Shown one piece after another: positions 1-5,613 of a stretch of 6,738 nucleotides of DNA. The notes beneath the pieces are model-generated. The model was not told the origin of the DNA. It made no database searches and saw only the letters and a program-made list of their open reading frames with translations. This DNA is from an uncultured Collinsella sp. (GTDB taxonomy: Bacteria > Actinomycetota > Coriobacteriia > Coriobacteriales > Coriobacteriaceae). The DNA lies in contig CABUBH010000068.1 in the NCBI GenBank assembly GCA_902489775.1, forward strand, positions 1 through 6,738, read 5' to 3'. A program made the position numbers and the translations under genes. Each line of letters starts with the position of its first letter. Position 1 is the first letter of the stretch.

Positions 1-10
1 AGGAGCGTCA

Positions 11-65
11 GGACGCATGAAACCCCCGCCGCACGAAGTGCGCAGCGGGGGTTTCATGCATGTCC
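11..65 (-). terminator. Composite hairpin terminator downstream of pta
   Basis: A perfect 15-bp stem pairs 15-29 with 45-59 (left arm gcatgaaacccccgc). Inside it a second 5-bp stem pairs 30-34 with 38-42 around a GAA loop. Outside it, 11-14 pairs with 62-65 after a 2-nt bulge. On the pta strand the G-run is followed by TTTCATGC, so the U-tract is short; the palindrome gives the plus strand the same G-run and TTT, so it could work in both directions. It begins about 50 nt past the pta stop codon. The termination role is inferred from shape and position. Confidence 0.8.
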
Positions 66-115
66 GAGGACGTTTTCAGAGCTTTACCCTGTAGGGTCCC
101 GAGGGGATACGTCCG

Positions 116-1096
116 CTACTCAGCCATCTGAGCCTGGACGGCGGTGATGGCCACGACACCCACGATGTCGTCGGCAGAGCAGCCGCGCGACAGGTCGTTG
201 ACCGGCTTGGCGATGCCCTGCAGGATGGGGCCGTAAGCGTCAGCGCCAGCGAAGCGCTGGACCAGCTTGTAGCCGATGTTGCCGGCCTCGAGGTCGGGGA
301 ACACGAGCACGTTGGCCTTACCGGCGACGGAGGAGCCGGGAGCCTTGAGCTGGGCGACGGTGGGGACGATAGCGGCATCGAGCTGCAGGTCGCCGTCGAT
401 GGCGAGCTCGGGAGCCTTCTCCTTGCAGAACTTCACAGCCTCCTGGACCTTCTTGGCGACCTCGCCACCGGCGGAGCCCATGGTGGAGTAGGAGAGCATG
501 GCCACGTGCGGTTCAACATTGCCCATGAAGGTGGACCAGGAGTGGGCCGAGGCGATGGCGATCTCGGAGAGCTCGTCGGAGGACGGGTTGATGTTGAGGC
601 CGCAGTCGGCAAAAATCAGCGTGCCGTCAGTACCGAACTGCGGAGTGTCGGTGCACATCACGAAGAAGGCCGAGACCAGCTTGGTGCCCGGGGCGGTCTT
701 GAGGATCTGCAGCGCGGGGCGCAGGGTGTCGGCGGTGGAGTGGCAGGCGCCGGAGACCAGGCCGTCGGCATCGCCCATCTTGACCATCATGGTGCCAAAG
801 TAGGTGGCGTCCATCACCTGGGCGCGAGCCTGCTCGATGGTGACACCCTTCTTGGCGCGGAGCTCGGCAAACTTCTGCGCGTACTCCTCGTGCTTCTCGG
901 CATTGCGCGGGTCGATGACGGTAGCGCCGGGAACGTCGATCTCGTCGGGGTTGCCCAGGATGACGATCTTTGCCAGGCCCTCCTCGATGATCTTGGTGGC
1001 GGCGACGATGGTGCGCGGGTCCTCGCCCTCGGGCAGGACGATGGTCTTAAGGTCGGCCTTGGCGGCAGACTTCATACGGTTTAGGAAATCGCTCAT
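116..1096 (-). CDS. pta: Phosphate acetyltransferase (phosphotransacetylase)
   Basis: This cytoplasmic enzyme interconverts acetyl-CoA plus phosphate with acetyl-phosphate plus CoA. It is the first step of the Pta-AckA route to acetate and ATP and is central to fermentation. The 326-aa length is that of the short form, which is a PTA catalytic domain without the N-terminal DRTGG/regulatory extension of the roughly 700-aa E. coli type. Visible signatures are DADGLVSGACHSTADTLRP from residue 109, MLSYSTMGSAGG at 200-211, NVLVFPDLEAGNIGYK from 262 and GPILQGIAKPVNDLSRGC from 289. S303, R304 and D310 match in order and spacing the CoA-binding/catalytic Ser-Arg-Asp set known from the Methanosarcina enzyme. 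The start is fixed by AAGGAG at 1101-1106, 4 nt before the ATG. The gene is complete and followed by a terminator. ackA often neighbours pta but is not in this window. The family assignment is secure. Confidence 0.97.
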   Translation of the reverse strand: MSDFLNRMKSAAKADLKTIVLPEGEDPRTIVAATKIIEEGLAKIVILGNPDEIDVPGATVIDPRNAEKHEEYAQKFAELRAKKGVTIEQARAQVMDATYFGTMMVKMGDADGLVSGACHSTADTLRPALQILKTAPGTKLVSAFFVMCTDTPQFGTDGTLIFADCGLNINPSSDELSEIAIASAHSWSTFMGNVEPHVAMLSYSTMGSAGGEVAKKVQEAVKFCKEKAPELAIDGDLQLDAAIVPTVAQLKAPGSSVAGKANVLVFPDLEAGNIGYKLVQRFAGADAYGPILQGIAKPVNDLSRGCSADDIVGVVAITAVQAQMAE

Positions 1097-1148
1097 GTTA
1101 CTCCTTACAAGCGTTTCGCTAAGCTCCAGGCGCCCGGCTGTACACGAA

Positions 1149-1171
1149 TAAACCCGCTGCTAGCGGGTTTA
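1149..1171 (-). other. Terminator-like hairpin in the pta leader
   Basis: A perfect 10-bp stem (1149-1158 with 1162-1171) closes a 3-nt loop, with arms taaacccgct / agcgggttta. It has the shape of an intrinsic terminator, with a GC core and A/T flanks. It lies about 52 nt upstream of the pta start and downstream of the likely pta -10 box, so it would be in the 5' leader of the pta mRNA. It could attenuate pta, stabilise the leader, or, read on the plus strand where CCTTTC follows, stop antisense transcription coming out of pta. The hairpin is seen directly; its role is inferred. Confidence 0.6.
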
Positions 1172-1223
1172 CCTTTCAATAATGTACGCCGCGGTGCTTG
1201 AGCTTTCCTTGTGTGGCAAGCTC

Positions 1224-1229
1224 ATTATA
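1224..1229 (-). promoter_or_regulatory. Candidate pta -10 box (TATAAT on minus strand)
   Basis: ATTATA on the plus strand reads as a perfect TATAAT on the pta strand. It lies 128 nt upstream of the pta start and implies a leader of roughly 120 nt containing the 1149-1171 hairpin. No convincing -35 hexamer is present at 16-18 nt (the sequence there is GCGATT-like). The assignment therefore rests on the -10 match and on position between divergent genes. Confidence 0.5.
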
Positions 1230-1243
1230 GGACGCATTAGCGC

Positions 1244-1249
1244 TATAAT
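1244..1249 (+). promoter_or_regulatory. Candidate glf -10 box (TATAAT)
   Basis: A perfect TATAAT sits 79 nt upstream of the glf ATG, predicting a start near 1256 and a leader of about 73 nt. The -35 position (about 1221-1226, CTCATT) is a poor match and overlaps the opposing -10 box at 1224-1229. An activator or an alternative sigma contact may be needed. A short stem (1266-1271 with 1279-1284, TCTCGA/TCGAGA) and a second one (1298-1303 with 1309-1314, AAAAGC/GCTTTT, just before the ribosome site) lie in the leader. Both are too small to assign a function. Confidence 0.5.
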
Positions 1250-1328
1250 CGCTCTGATAAATATGTCTCGACGTATGTTCGAGAAAAAGCCCAGTTAAAA
1301 AGCACGTGGCTTTTGACAAGGAGTATCG

Positions 1329-2531
1329 ATGCAGATTACCTCAGGCCTGCCTGAAGGCTTTAATGCCGGTGCGTACGACATGATCGTTGTCGGCGCCGGT
1401 TATGCCGGTGCCGTTTGCGCCCGCCGTCTTGCCGAAACCATCGGCTATCGTGTTGCCGTTTTGGAGCGCCGTAGCCACATTGCGGGCAATGCCTTCGACT
1501 GCACTGACGAGGCGGGAATCCTTGTCCACGAGTATGGCCCGCACATCTACCATACCTTTAACGAGCGCGTGCATAACTTCCTGTCGCGCTTTACCAAGTG
1601 GACGGACTACCAGCACAAGGTGCTCGCAAACATCAACGGTACCCTTATGCCCGTGCCCTTTAACCATGCGAGCCTTAAGCTTGCCTTTGGCGATGAGCGC
1701 GGCGGGGAACTGTACCAAAAGCTCGTGGAGACCTTTGGCAAGGACGTCAAGGTGCCCATTATGGAGCTGCGCAAGAAGAACGACCCGGATCTTGCCGAGG
1801 TCGCCGATTATGTCTATGAGAACGTCTTTTTGCATTACACCATGAAGCAGTGGGGCCAGACGCCCGATCAGATCGACCCCTCGATCACCGGCCGCGTTCC
1901 CGTCTTTGTGGGCGATGACGATCGCTACTTCCCGCAGGCTCCTTTCCAGGGCATGCCGCAGGACGGCTATACCGCGCTGTTCGAGCATATGCTCGATCAC
2001 GATCTGATCGACGTATTCTGCGACGTGGACGCCCGTGACCTCTTTGAAATCGACGAGACCACCGTCAAGATCGACGGCAAGGTCTATGGTGGCGAGATCG
2101 TCTACACCGGTCCACTCGACGAGCTGTTCAACCTCGACCTGGGCGCGCTGCCGTACCGCACGCTCGATATGAAGTTCGAGACGCTCGATATGGACCAGTT
2201 CCAGCCTGTGGGCACCGTCAACTACACCACGAGCGAGGACTACACGCGTATCACCGAGTTCAAGAACATGACCGGTCAGGTCTTGCCCGGCAAGACCACC
2301 ATCATGAAGGAGTACTCCAAAGCCTATACGCCCGGCTCGGGTGAGACGCCGTACTACGCCATTCTTGAGCCCGAGAACCGTGAGCTCTACGAGCGCTATC
2401 TTGAGCGCGTCCAGAACCTTACGAACTTCCACCCGGTGGGTCGTCTGGCCGAGTATCGTTACTACGATATGGACGCCGTGACCAATTCCGCCCTCGATCT
2501 TTCGGATGAGATTATCGCCTGCCATGCATAA
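1329..2531 (+). CDS. glf: UDP-galactopyranose mutase
   Basis: This FAD-dependent cytoplasmic enzyme converts UDP-galactopyranose to UDP-galactofuranose, the donor for galactofuranose in surface glycans. The 400-aa protein has the Rossmann FAD motif GAGYAG at 22-27 with E46 ending the second strand, then YGPHIYHT (69-76), MKQWG (172-176), GRVPV (188-192) and DDRYF (197-201). Further motifs are YTRITEFK (305-312), ETPYYAI (339-345) and EYRYYDMD (375-382). By motif order, the known Klebsiella active-site residues W160, R174, Y185, R280, Y314, Y349 and D351 correspond to W175, R189, Y200, R307, Y343, Y378 and D380, so the site looks intact. AAGGAG at 1318-1323, 5 nt before the ATG, supports this start. 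A later ATG at codon 18 has no ribosome site. About 17 residues precede the first beta strand, slightly more than usual. The gene overlaps the downstream glycosyltransferase gene, indicating a two-gene transcription unit. Confidence 0.96.
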   Translation: MQITSGLPEGFNAGAYDMIVVGAGYAGAVCARRLAETIGYRVAVLERRSHIAGNAFDCTDEAGILVHEYGPHIYHTFNERVHNFLSRFTKWTDYQHKVLANINGTLMPVPFNHASLKLAFGDERGGELYQKLVETFGKDVKVPIMELRKKNDPDLAEVADYVYENVFLHYTMKQWGQTPDQIDPSITGRVPVFVGDDDRYFPQAPFQGMPQDGYTALFEHMLDHDLIDVFCDVDARDLFEIDETTVKIDGKVYGGEIVYTGPLDELFNLDLGALPYRTLDMKFETLDMDQFQPVGTVNYTTSEDYTRITEFKNMTGQVLPGKTTIMKEYSKAYTPGSGETPYYAILEPENRELYERYLERVQNLTNFHPVGRLAEYRYYDMDAVTNSALDLSDEIIACHA

Positions 2532-3555
2532 AGTCATAACATTCGGTATTCCCTCGTATAACGCCGCCAAGGACATGGACCATTGCATCACCTCCATCTT
2601 GGAGGGGAGCAATTACGCCACCGATATCGAGATTATCGTGGTGGACGACGGCTCCAAGGACGAGACGGCCGCCAAGGCCGACGAGTGGGAGGCTCGTTAT
2701 CCTGGAATCATCCGCGCGGTGCACCAGGAGAATGGCGGCCACGGTATCGCCGTCCTCTCGGGCCTGCGCGAGGCGCAGGGCACCTACTACAAGGTCGTTG
2801 ACTCGGACGACTGGCTCGACGGTGCGGCGCTTTCGACCATGCTGTCGATTCTGCGCGGCTTTGAGGAGCGCGACCAGCGCGTCGACCTGTTTATCTCGAA
2901 CTACGTGTACGAGAAGGTTTACGAGGGCACGCATACCGCTATTGGCTACAAGTTTGCCCTGCCGCGCAAAAAGATTTTCTCTTGGGACCAGATTGGACAC
3001 TTCCGTCCCGATCAGAACCTGCTTATGCACAGCCTGTGCTATCGCACCGATGTGCTGCGCGAGTCCAATCTGCCTATGCCGGCACACACGTTCTACGTGG
3101 ATAATATCTATGCATACGTGCCGCTGCCGCGCTGCAAGACCATGTACTACGCCGACATCGACCTCTATCGCTACTTTATCGGTCGCGAGGGCCAGAGCGT
3201 CAATGAGGCCACGATGGTCAAGCGCCTGGGTCAGCAGTTCCGCGTTACTCGCATCATGATGGAATCGTTCCACCTGTACCAGGACGTTGAGTCCTCGCGT
3301 CTGCGTTCGTACATGATGGGCTACTTCACCATGATGATGGCGATTTGCTCGGTGCTCACCAAGCTTTCCGAGGAAGATTGTGCCGATGAGCGTCTGAAGA
3401 CGCTGTGGAAGGACCTGAAGGAGTACGACGAGCGCATGTATCGTCGCGCTCGCTACGGCGTGGTCGGATTCTTTACCAACCTGCGTGGACGGGCCGGAGA
3501 CAAAACCACACTCGGCCTATACCATCTGGCCTCAAAGATCTTCAAATTCAACTAA
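2524..3555 (+). CDS. Family 2 glycosyltransferase
   Basis: This is a GT-A fold glycosyltransferase that transfers a sugar from a nucleotide donor onto a growing glycan at the cytoplasmic face of the membrane. The 343-aa protein shows ITFGIPSYNA near the N terminus, VVDDGSKDET at 39-48, HQENGGHG at 67-74 and the metal/donor-binding DSDD at 93-96, followed by WLDG. YVDNIYAY (191-198) fits the acceptor-side acidic motif of the family. The C-terminal third is basic and mostly helical, with a hydrophobic, methionine-rich patch near 262-278 but no clear transmembrane anchor. I chose the ATG at 2524, which overlaps the glf stop as ATGCATAA and keeps the typical short N terminus. An in-frame ATG at 2506 adds six residues, and neither start has a good ribosome site, so translational coupling to glf is likely. 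The glf partner suggests a galactofuranosyltransferase or another transferase of the same glycan; donor and acceptor cannot be read from the sequence. Confidence 0.9.
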   Translation: MHKVITFGIPSYNAAKDMDHCITSILEGSNYATDIEIIVVDDGSKDETAAKADEWEARYPGIIRAVHQENGGHGIAVLSGLREAQGTYYKVVDSDDWLDGAALSTMLSILRGFEERDQRVDLFISNYVYEKVYEGTHTAIGYKFALPRKKIFSWDQIGHFRPDQNLLMHSLCYRTDVLRESNLPMPAHTFYVDNIYAYVPLPRCKTMYYADIDLYRYFIGREGQSVNEATMVKRLGQQFRVTRIMMESFHLYQDVESSRLRSYMMGYFTMMMAICSVLTKLSEEDCADERLKTLWKDLKEYDERMYRRARYGVVGFFTNLRGRAGDKTTLGLYHLASKIFKFN

Positions 3556-3587
3556 CTGTTGAGTAATCGCTGCTGATAGGTTGACTG

Positions 3588-3697
3588 GGCCCCTTGGCCT
3601 TTAGTTTGCTACTGCGAACAGTCCTGCTCGCACGGAAAGCACATTAAGTGCTTTCCGGCTCGTGCGGAACTTGTATCAAACTAAAGGCCAAGGGGCC
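3588..3697 (+). repeat. Structured inverted-repeat element, copy A
   Basis: The outer stem is a perfect 21-bp inverted repeat (3588-3608 with 3677-3697; left arm begins GGCCCCTTGG and ends TTTG). The 68-nt interior folds further. AGTCC (3620-3624) can pair with GGAACT (3666-3671, one bulged A). GCAC (3630-3633) pairs with GTGC (3662-3665). A 9-bp apical stem (3634-3642 with 3648-3656) closes an ATTAA loop, leaving GGCTC (3657-3661) as a 3' bulge. It starts 32 nt after the glycosyltransferase stop, and the orientation shared with copy B is in sense with that gene. No U-tract follows (TCTGCTATAAG). I do not recognise the family. A 3'-UTR, terminator or processing element, or a DNA hairpin repeat, are all possible. 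Confidence 0.85.
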
Positions 3698-3701
3698 TCT
3701 G

Positions 3702-3767
3702 CTATAAGAATCGGTTGTCAGGCCGCCTGAATTCGAAGATCTTAGACGCGCGGTACACAGGGGCCTG
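3702..3767 (-). pseudogene. Possible remnant of a glycosyltransferase 3' end
   Basis: On the minus strand this stretch encodes APVYRASKIFEF, then eight residues and a stop. It resembles the C terminus of the neighbouring glycosyltransferase, GLYHLASKIFKFN. At DNA level, 3727-3746 (reverse complement) matches 3532-3551 at 17 of 20 positions, and the peptide ASKIF is identical. No start, upstream glycosyltransferase domain or ribosome site remains, because the same frame runs straight into repeat copy B. The best reading is a decayed gene end or a fragment of an inverted duplication. Part of the similarity comes from the self-palindromic AAGATCTT, so chance cannot be fully excluded. Confidence 0.35.
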
Positions 3768-3791
3768 GGCTGAAAGGGATCTTGTTGAGTA

Positions 3792-3916
3792 GGTTGCCCG
3801 GTGGAGCTTGGTTATGTTTGTCGCGAGTTCCGCACGAGCCGAAGAGCACTTAATGTGCTCTTCGTGCGAGCCAGGACTGTAGAGCAGCAAACATAACCAA
3901 GACCCACCGGGCAACC
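3792..3916 (-). repeat. Structured inverted-repeat element, copy B
   Basis: The outer stem pairs 3792-3804 with 3904-3916 (13 bp, GGTTGCCCGGTGG). After a 2x2 internal loop it continues as 14 bp (3807-3820 with 3888-3901). The 67-nt interior, read on the minus strand, matches the interior of copy A at 50 of 54 aligned positions plus one inserted G (3880 down to 3826 versus 3618-3671). Its apical stem (3841-3849 with 3855-3863) keeps pairing through two compensatory differences from copy A. On the minus strand it starts 12 nt after the P1-peptidase stop, so it lies in sense at the end of that operon. It is followed by TACTCAACAAG, which is not a U-tract. Function is unknown; the candidates are the same as for copy A. 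Confidence 0.85.
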
Positions 3917-3928
3917 GGTCGAGTAAGG

Positions 3929-4930
3929 TTACTTCGCGGCACCCGGGATTCCGTGGGAGGTTTTGGCGGTTTTGGCACCGTTTACGATGGCGGTCTGTAG
4001 GGCCCTTACGGCGAGCATGCCCAACAGGTCCAAGGGAACGGCGGCGCTTGCCTGGGCTCCCAGCTTGCCGCTGGCGAGGGTGTAGATGGTGTCGCCGTCG
4101 TTGGTGGTGTGCGTGGGGCGGATGGCGTGCGCATAGGCGTCTGCGGCCATCTGGGAAACCTTGGTGGCCTGGGCCTTGGTGAGCTCAACGTTGGTGACGA
4201 TGCAGCTGATGGTGGTGTTGGTGCGGTCGAGCGGCATTTGCATGGAGCCGGCGGCGGCAAAGGCTGCGAGCTCCATGTCGACGATCTGGTCGCTATCGGC
4301 TGCGGCGCGCATGCCGGCAACCCACTCGCCGGTGAAGGGGTCGACGACGTTGCCGCAGGCGTTGACCGAAACCACGGCACCTACCTTAACGGGGCCGAGT
4401 GCCACGGCGGCAGCACCAAGGCCGGCCTTCATGCAGGTAGCGGGGCCCATAAGCTTACCCACGGTGGCACCGGTGCCGGCACCTACATTGCCCTGCTCGA
4501 GCGCGGTGGGGGTGTTGTCGAGCGCCTCGCGCACGGCGGAGATGCCAGCCTCAATGTCGGGGCGTACGGTGGGGTCGCCAAAGGCGAGGTCGAAGATGCA
4601 GCTAGAGCACACGATGGGCACTTGCGTGGGGCCGACAGGAAGGCCGATGCCGCGGCTCTCGAGCTCGCGGGCGACGCCGCTTGCGGCCTCGAGGCCAAAG
4701 GCCGATCCGCCCGAGAGGCAGACGGCGTGGACCTTGTCCACGGTGTTCTCGGGACGCAGCAGGTCGGTCTCGCGCGATGCCGGCGCACCGCCGCGAACGT
4801 CAACACCGCCGGTGGCGCCCTCGGGTGCCACGATTACGGTGCAACCGGTGCCGGCCTCCTCGTCCGTATAGTTGCCAAAGCAAAAGCCATCAACATCGCA
4901 AACGTCAATGGCCTCAAGCAGTGTATCCAT
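3929..4930 (-). CDS. P1-family (DmpA-like) peptidase
   Basis: This is a member of the MEROPS S58/P1 family (L-aminopeptidase/D-esterase, DmpA-BapA type), an Ntn-hydrolase-like fold that cuts itself into two chains to expose its nucleophile. The 333-aa protein has the conserved blocks CLSGGSAFGLEAASGV (from 71), GNVGAGTGATVGK (147-159) and VNACGNVVDPFTGEW (from 189). It also has RTNTTISCIVTN (236-247). The nucleophile should be Thr in NTT (T239 or T240) rather than the Ser of DmpA, as in ThnT-like members, with cleavage just before it giving chains of roughly 238 and 95 residues. There is no signal peptide, so it is probably cytoplasmic. AGGAG at 4937-4941, 6 nt before the ATG, fixes the start. 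It is the last gene of a minus-strand set with the Maf and DJ-1 genes, 101 nt after the Maf gene. The natural substrate is unknown. Confidence 0.93.
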   Translation of the reverse strand: MDTLLEAIDVCDVDGFCFGNYTDEEAGTGCTVIVAPEGATGGVDVRGGAPASRETDLLRPENTVDKVHAVCLSGGSAFGLEAASGVARELESRGIGLPVGPTQVPIVCSSCIFDLAFGDPTVRPDIEAGISAVREALDNTPTALEQGNVGAGTGATVGKLMGPATCMKAGLGAAAVALGPVKVGAVVSVNACGNVVDPFTGEWVAGMRAAADSDQIVDMELAAFAAAGSMQMPLDRTNTTISCIVTNVELTKAQATKVSQMAADAYAHAIRPTHTTNDGDTIYTLASGKLGAQASAAVPLDLLGMLAVRALQTAIVNGAKTAKTSHGIPGAAK

Positions 4931-4953
4931 GTTTTACTCCTATCGGTTTTCCG

Positions 4954-4970
4954 CCGGGCCTTATGCCCGG
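4954..4970 (-). other. Small hairpin upstream of the P1 peptidase gene
   Basis: A 6-bp GC stem (CCGGGC/GCCCGG, 4954-4959 with 4965-4970) has a 5-nt loop and lies 13 nt upstream of the AGGAG ribosome site. No U-tract follows on the minus strand, so it is unlikely to be a terminator. It could affect translation of the peptidase mRNA or simply reflect high GC. Confidence 0.35.
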
Positions 4971-5000
4971 TCGGGATCCGTACGGTACGCCGAAATTGTA

Positions 5001-5023
5001 GGCGCTGGAGGATACCCAGCGCC
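5001..5023 (-). terminator. Weak hairpin terminator or processing stem after maf
   Basis: A perfect 8-bp stem (GGCGCTGG/CCAGCGCC, 5001-5008 with 5016-5023) has a 7-nt loop and begins 8 nt past the maf stop. On the minus strand it is followed by TACAATTTC, a poor U-tract, so any termination is probably partial. TACAAT (4995-5000) also resembles a -10 box for the peptidase gene, but no -35 hexamer is found at the right distance because the stem occupies that place. Confidence 0.4.
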
Positions 5024-5031
5024 AGATGCAA

Positions 5032-5613
5032 TTACGATAGTTTTTGAATCGCGCGCGCGACGCGTGCGATGGGCAGGCCCACCACGTTGTAGAAGTCGCC
5101 CGAAATATCATGCACGAGCATGCGCCCGCCGACGCCCTGGATGCCGTAGGCGCCGGCTTTGTCCATGGGCTCGCCTGAGGCGACGTAGCGCTCAATCTGC
5201 TCGTCGGTGAGCTCATAGAACGTCACGTCGGTCACATCGACAAACGACAGGCTCTCGGCGGCGTGCGGGGCTGTGACGTCTCCGGCCCTAACGATGCAGA
5301 CGCCGGTTGCGACCTGGTGCGTGCGCCCCGAGAGCTCATGGAGCATGGTGCGGGCTTCGTCCTCGTTTGCCGGCTTGCCCAAAAGCTTGCCATCGAAGGT
5401 GACGATGGTGTCGGCCGCGATAGTCAGCTCATTGGGCTCGGCGTGCTCGGCGGCAATGGCGGCGGCCTTAGCGCGTGCTAAGCGCTCGACAAGCGTAAGC
5501 GGGGTCTCGTCATCAAAAGGAGTCTCGTCGATGTCAGCGGGAATGACGCGGATGTCGTAGCCCGCTTCGCGCATCAACTCGATGCGGCGCGGTGATTGCG
5601 AAGCCAAAATCAT
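5032..5613 (-). CDS. maf: Maf nucleoside-triphosphate pyrophosphatase (YhdE-like)
   Basis: Maf proteins are cytoplasmic pyrophosphatases that hydrolyse nucleoside triphosphates, including modified ones, to monophosphates. They sanitise the nucleotide pool and are linked to septum/division control. The 193-aa protein is full length. It opens with LASQSPRR (3-10), has the catalytic Asp in AADTIV (D68), GKP at 79-81, SGRTHQVATGV from 95, GEPMDKAGAYGIQG (147-160) and GDFYNVVGLP (172-181). The ADT motif with the YGIQG/GGR block fits the dTTP/UTP-preferring YhdE subgroup rather than the m7GTP-preferring YceF subgroup. This subgroup assignment is inferred from the motifs. The ATG overlaps the stop of the upstream DJ-1 gene as ATGA, and the ribosome site is weak (GAGGG about 10 nt away), so translational coupling is likely. 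Confidence 0.95.
   Translation of the reverse strand: MILASQSPRRIELMREAGYDIRVIPADIDETPFDDETPLTLVERLARAKAAAIAAEHAEPNELTIAADTIVTFDGKLLGKPANEDEARTMLHELSGRTHQVATGVCIVRAGDVTAPHAAESLSFVDVTDVTFYELTDEQIERYVASGEPMDKAGAYGIQGVGGRMLVHDISGDFYNVVGLPIARVARAIQKLS

Noticed and set aside
31..42. Relation between the pta terminator loop and the repeat cores (shared CGCACGAAG)
   Set aside because: Nine bases in GC-rich hairpins are too few, and the surrounding structure differs.
506..1084. 192-codon plus-strand frame opposite pta
   Set aside because: It is a codon-bias shadow of pta with a Gly/Asp/Leu/Val-rich product and no motifs.
1313..1318. TTGACA just upstream of glf as a -35 box
   Set aside because: It overlaps the ribosome site, and the hexamer 17 nt downstream (TTACCT, inside glf) is a poor -10.
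1341..2612. 423-codon open frame on the minus strand opposite glf
   Set aside because: It is a shadow of glf codon bias. It has no ribosome site, its product is low-complexity and unlike any family, and glf has all its catalytic motifs.
3702..3914. 70-codon minus-strand frame as a real gene
   Set aside because: Most of it runs through repeat copy B and it has no ribosome site. Only its last part resembles a glycosyltransferase end, which is reported as a remnant.
3588..3916. CRISPR array, integron attC sites or a retron RNA
   Set aside because: There are only two copies, inverted and without regular spacers. No integrase, reverse transcriptase or Cas gene is nearby, and I see no attC-type core site.
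3588..3916. Insertion sequence or MITE with terminal inverted repeats
   Set aside because: The two outer arms are unrelated in sequence, there is no transposase, and I found no flanking target duplication.
4109..5047. 312-codon plus-strand frame opposite the P1 peptidase gene
   Set aside because: It is antisense to a well-supported gene; the product is Gly/Ala/His-rich with no domain signature.
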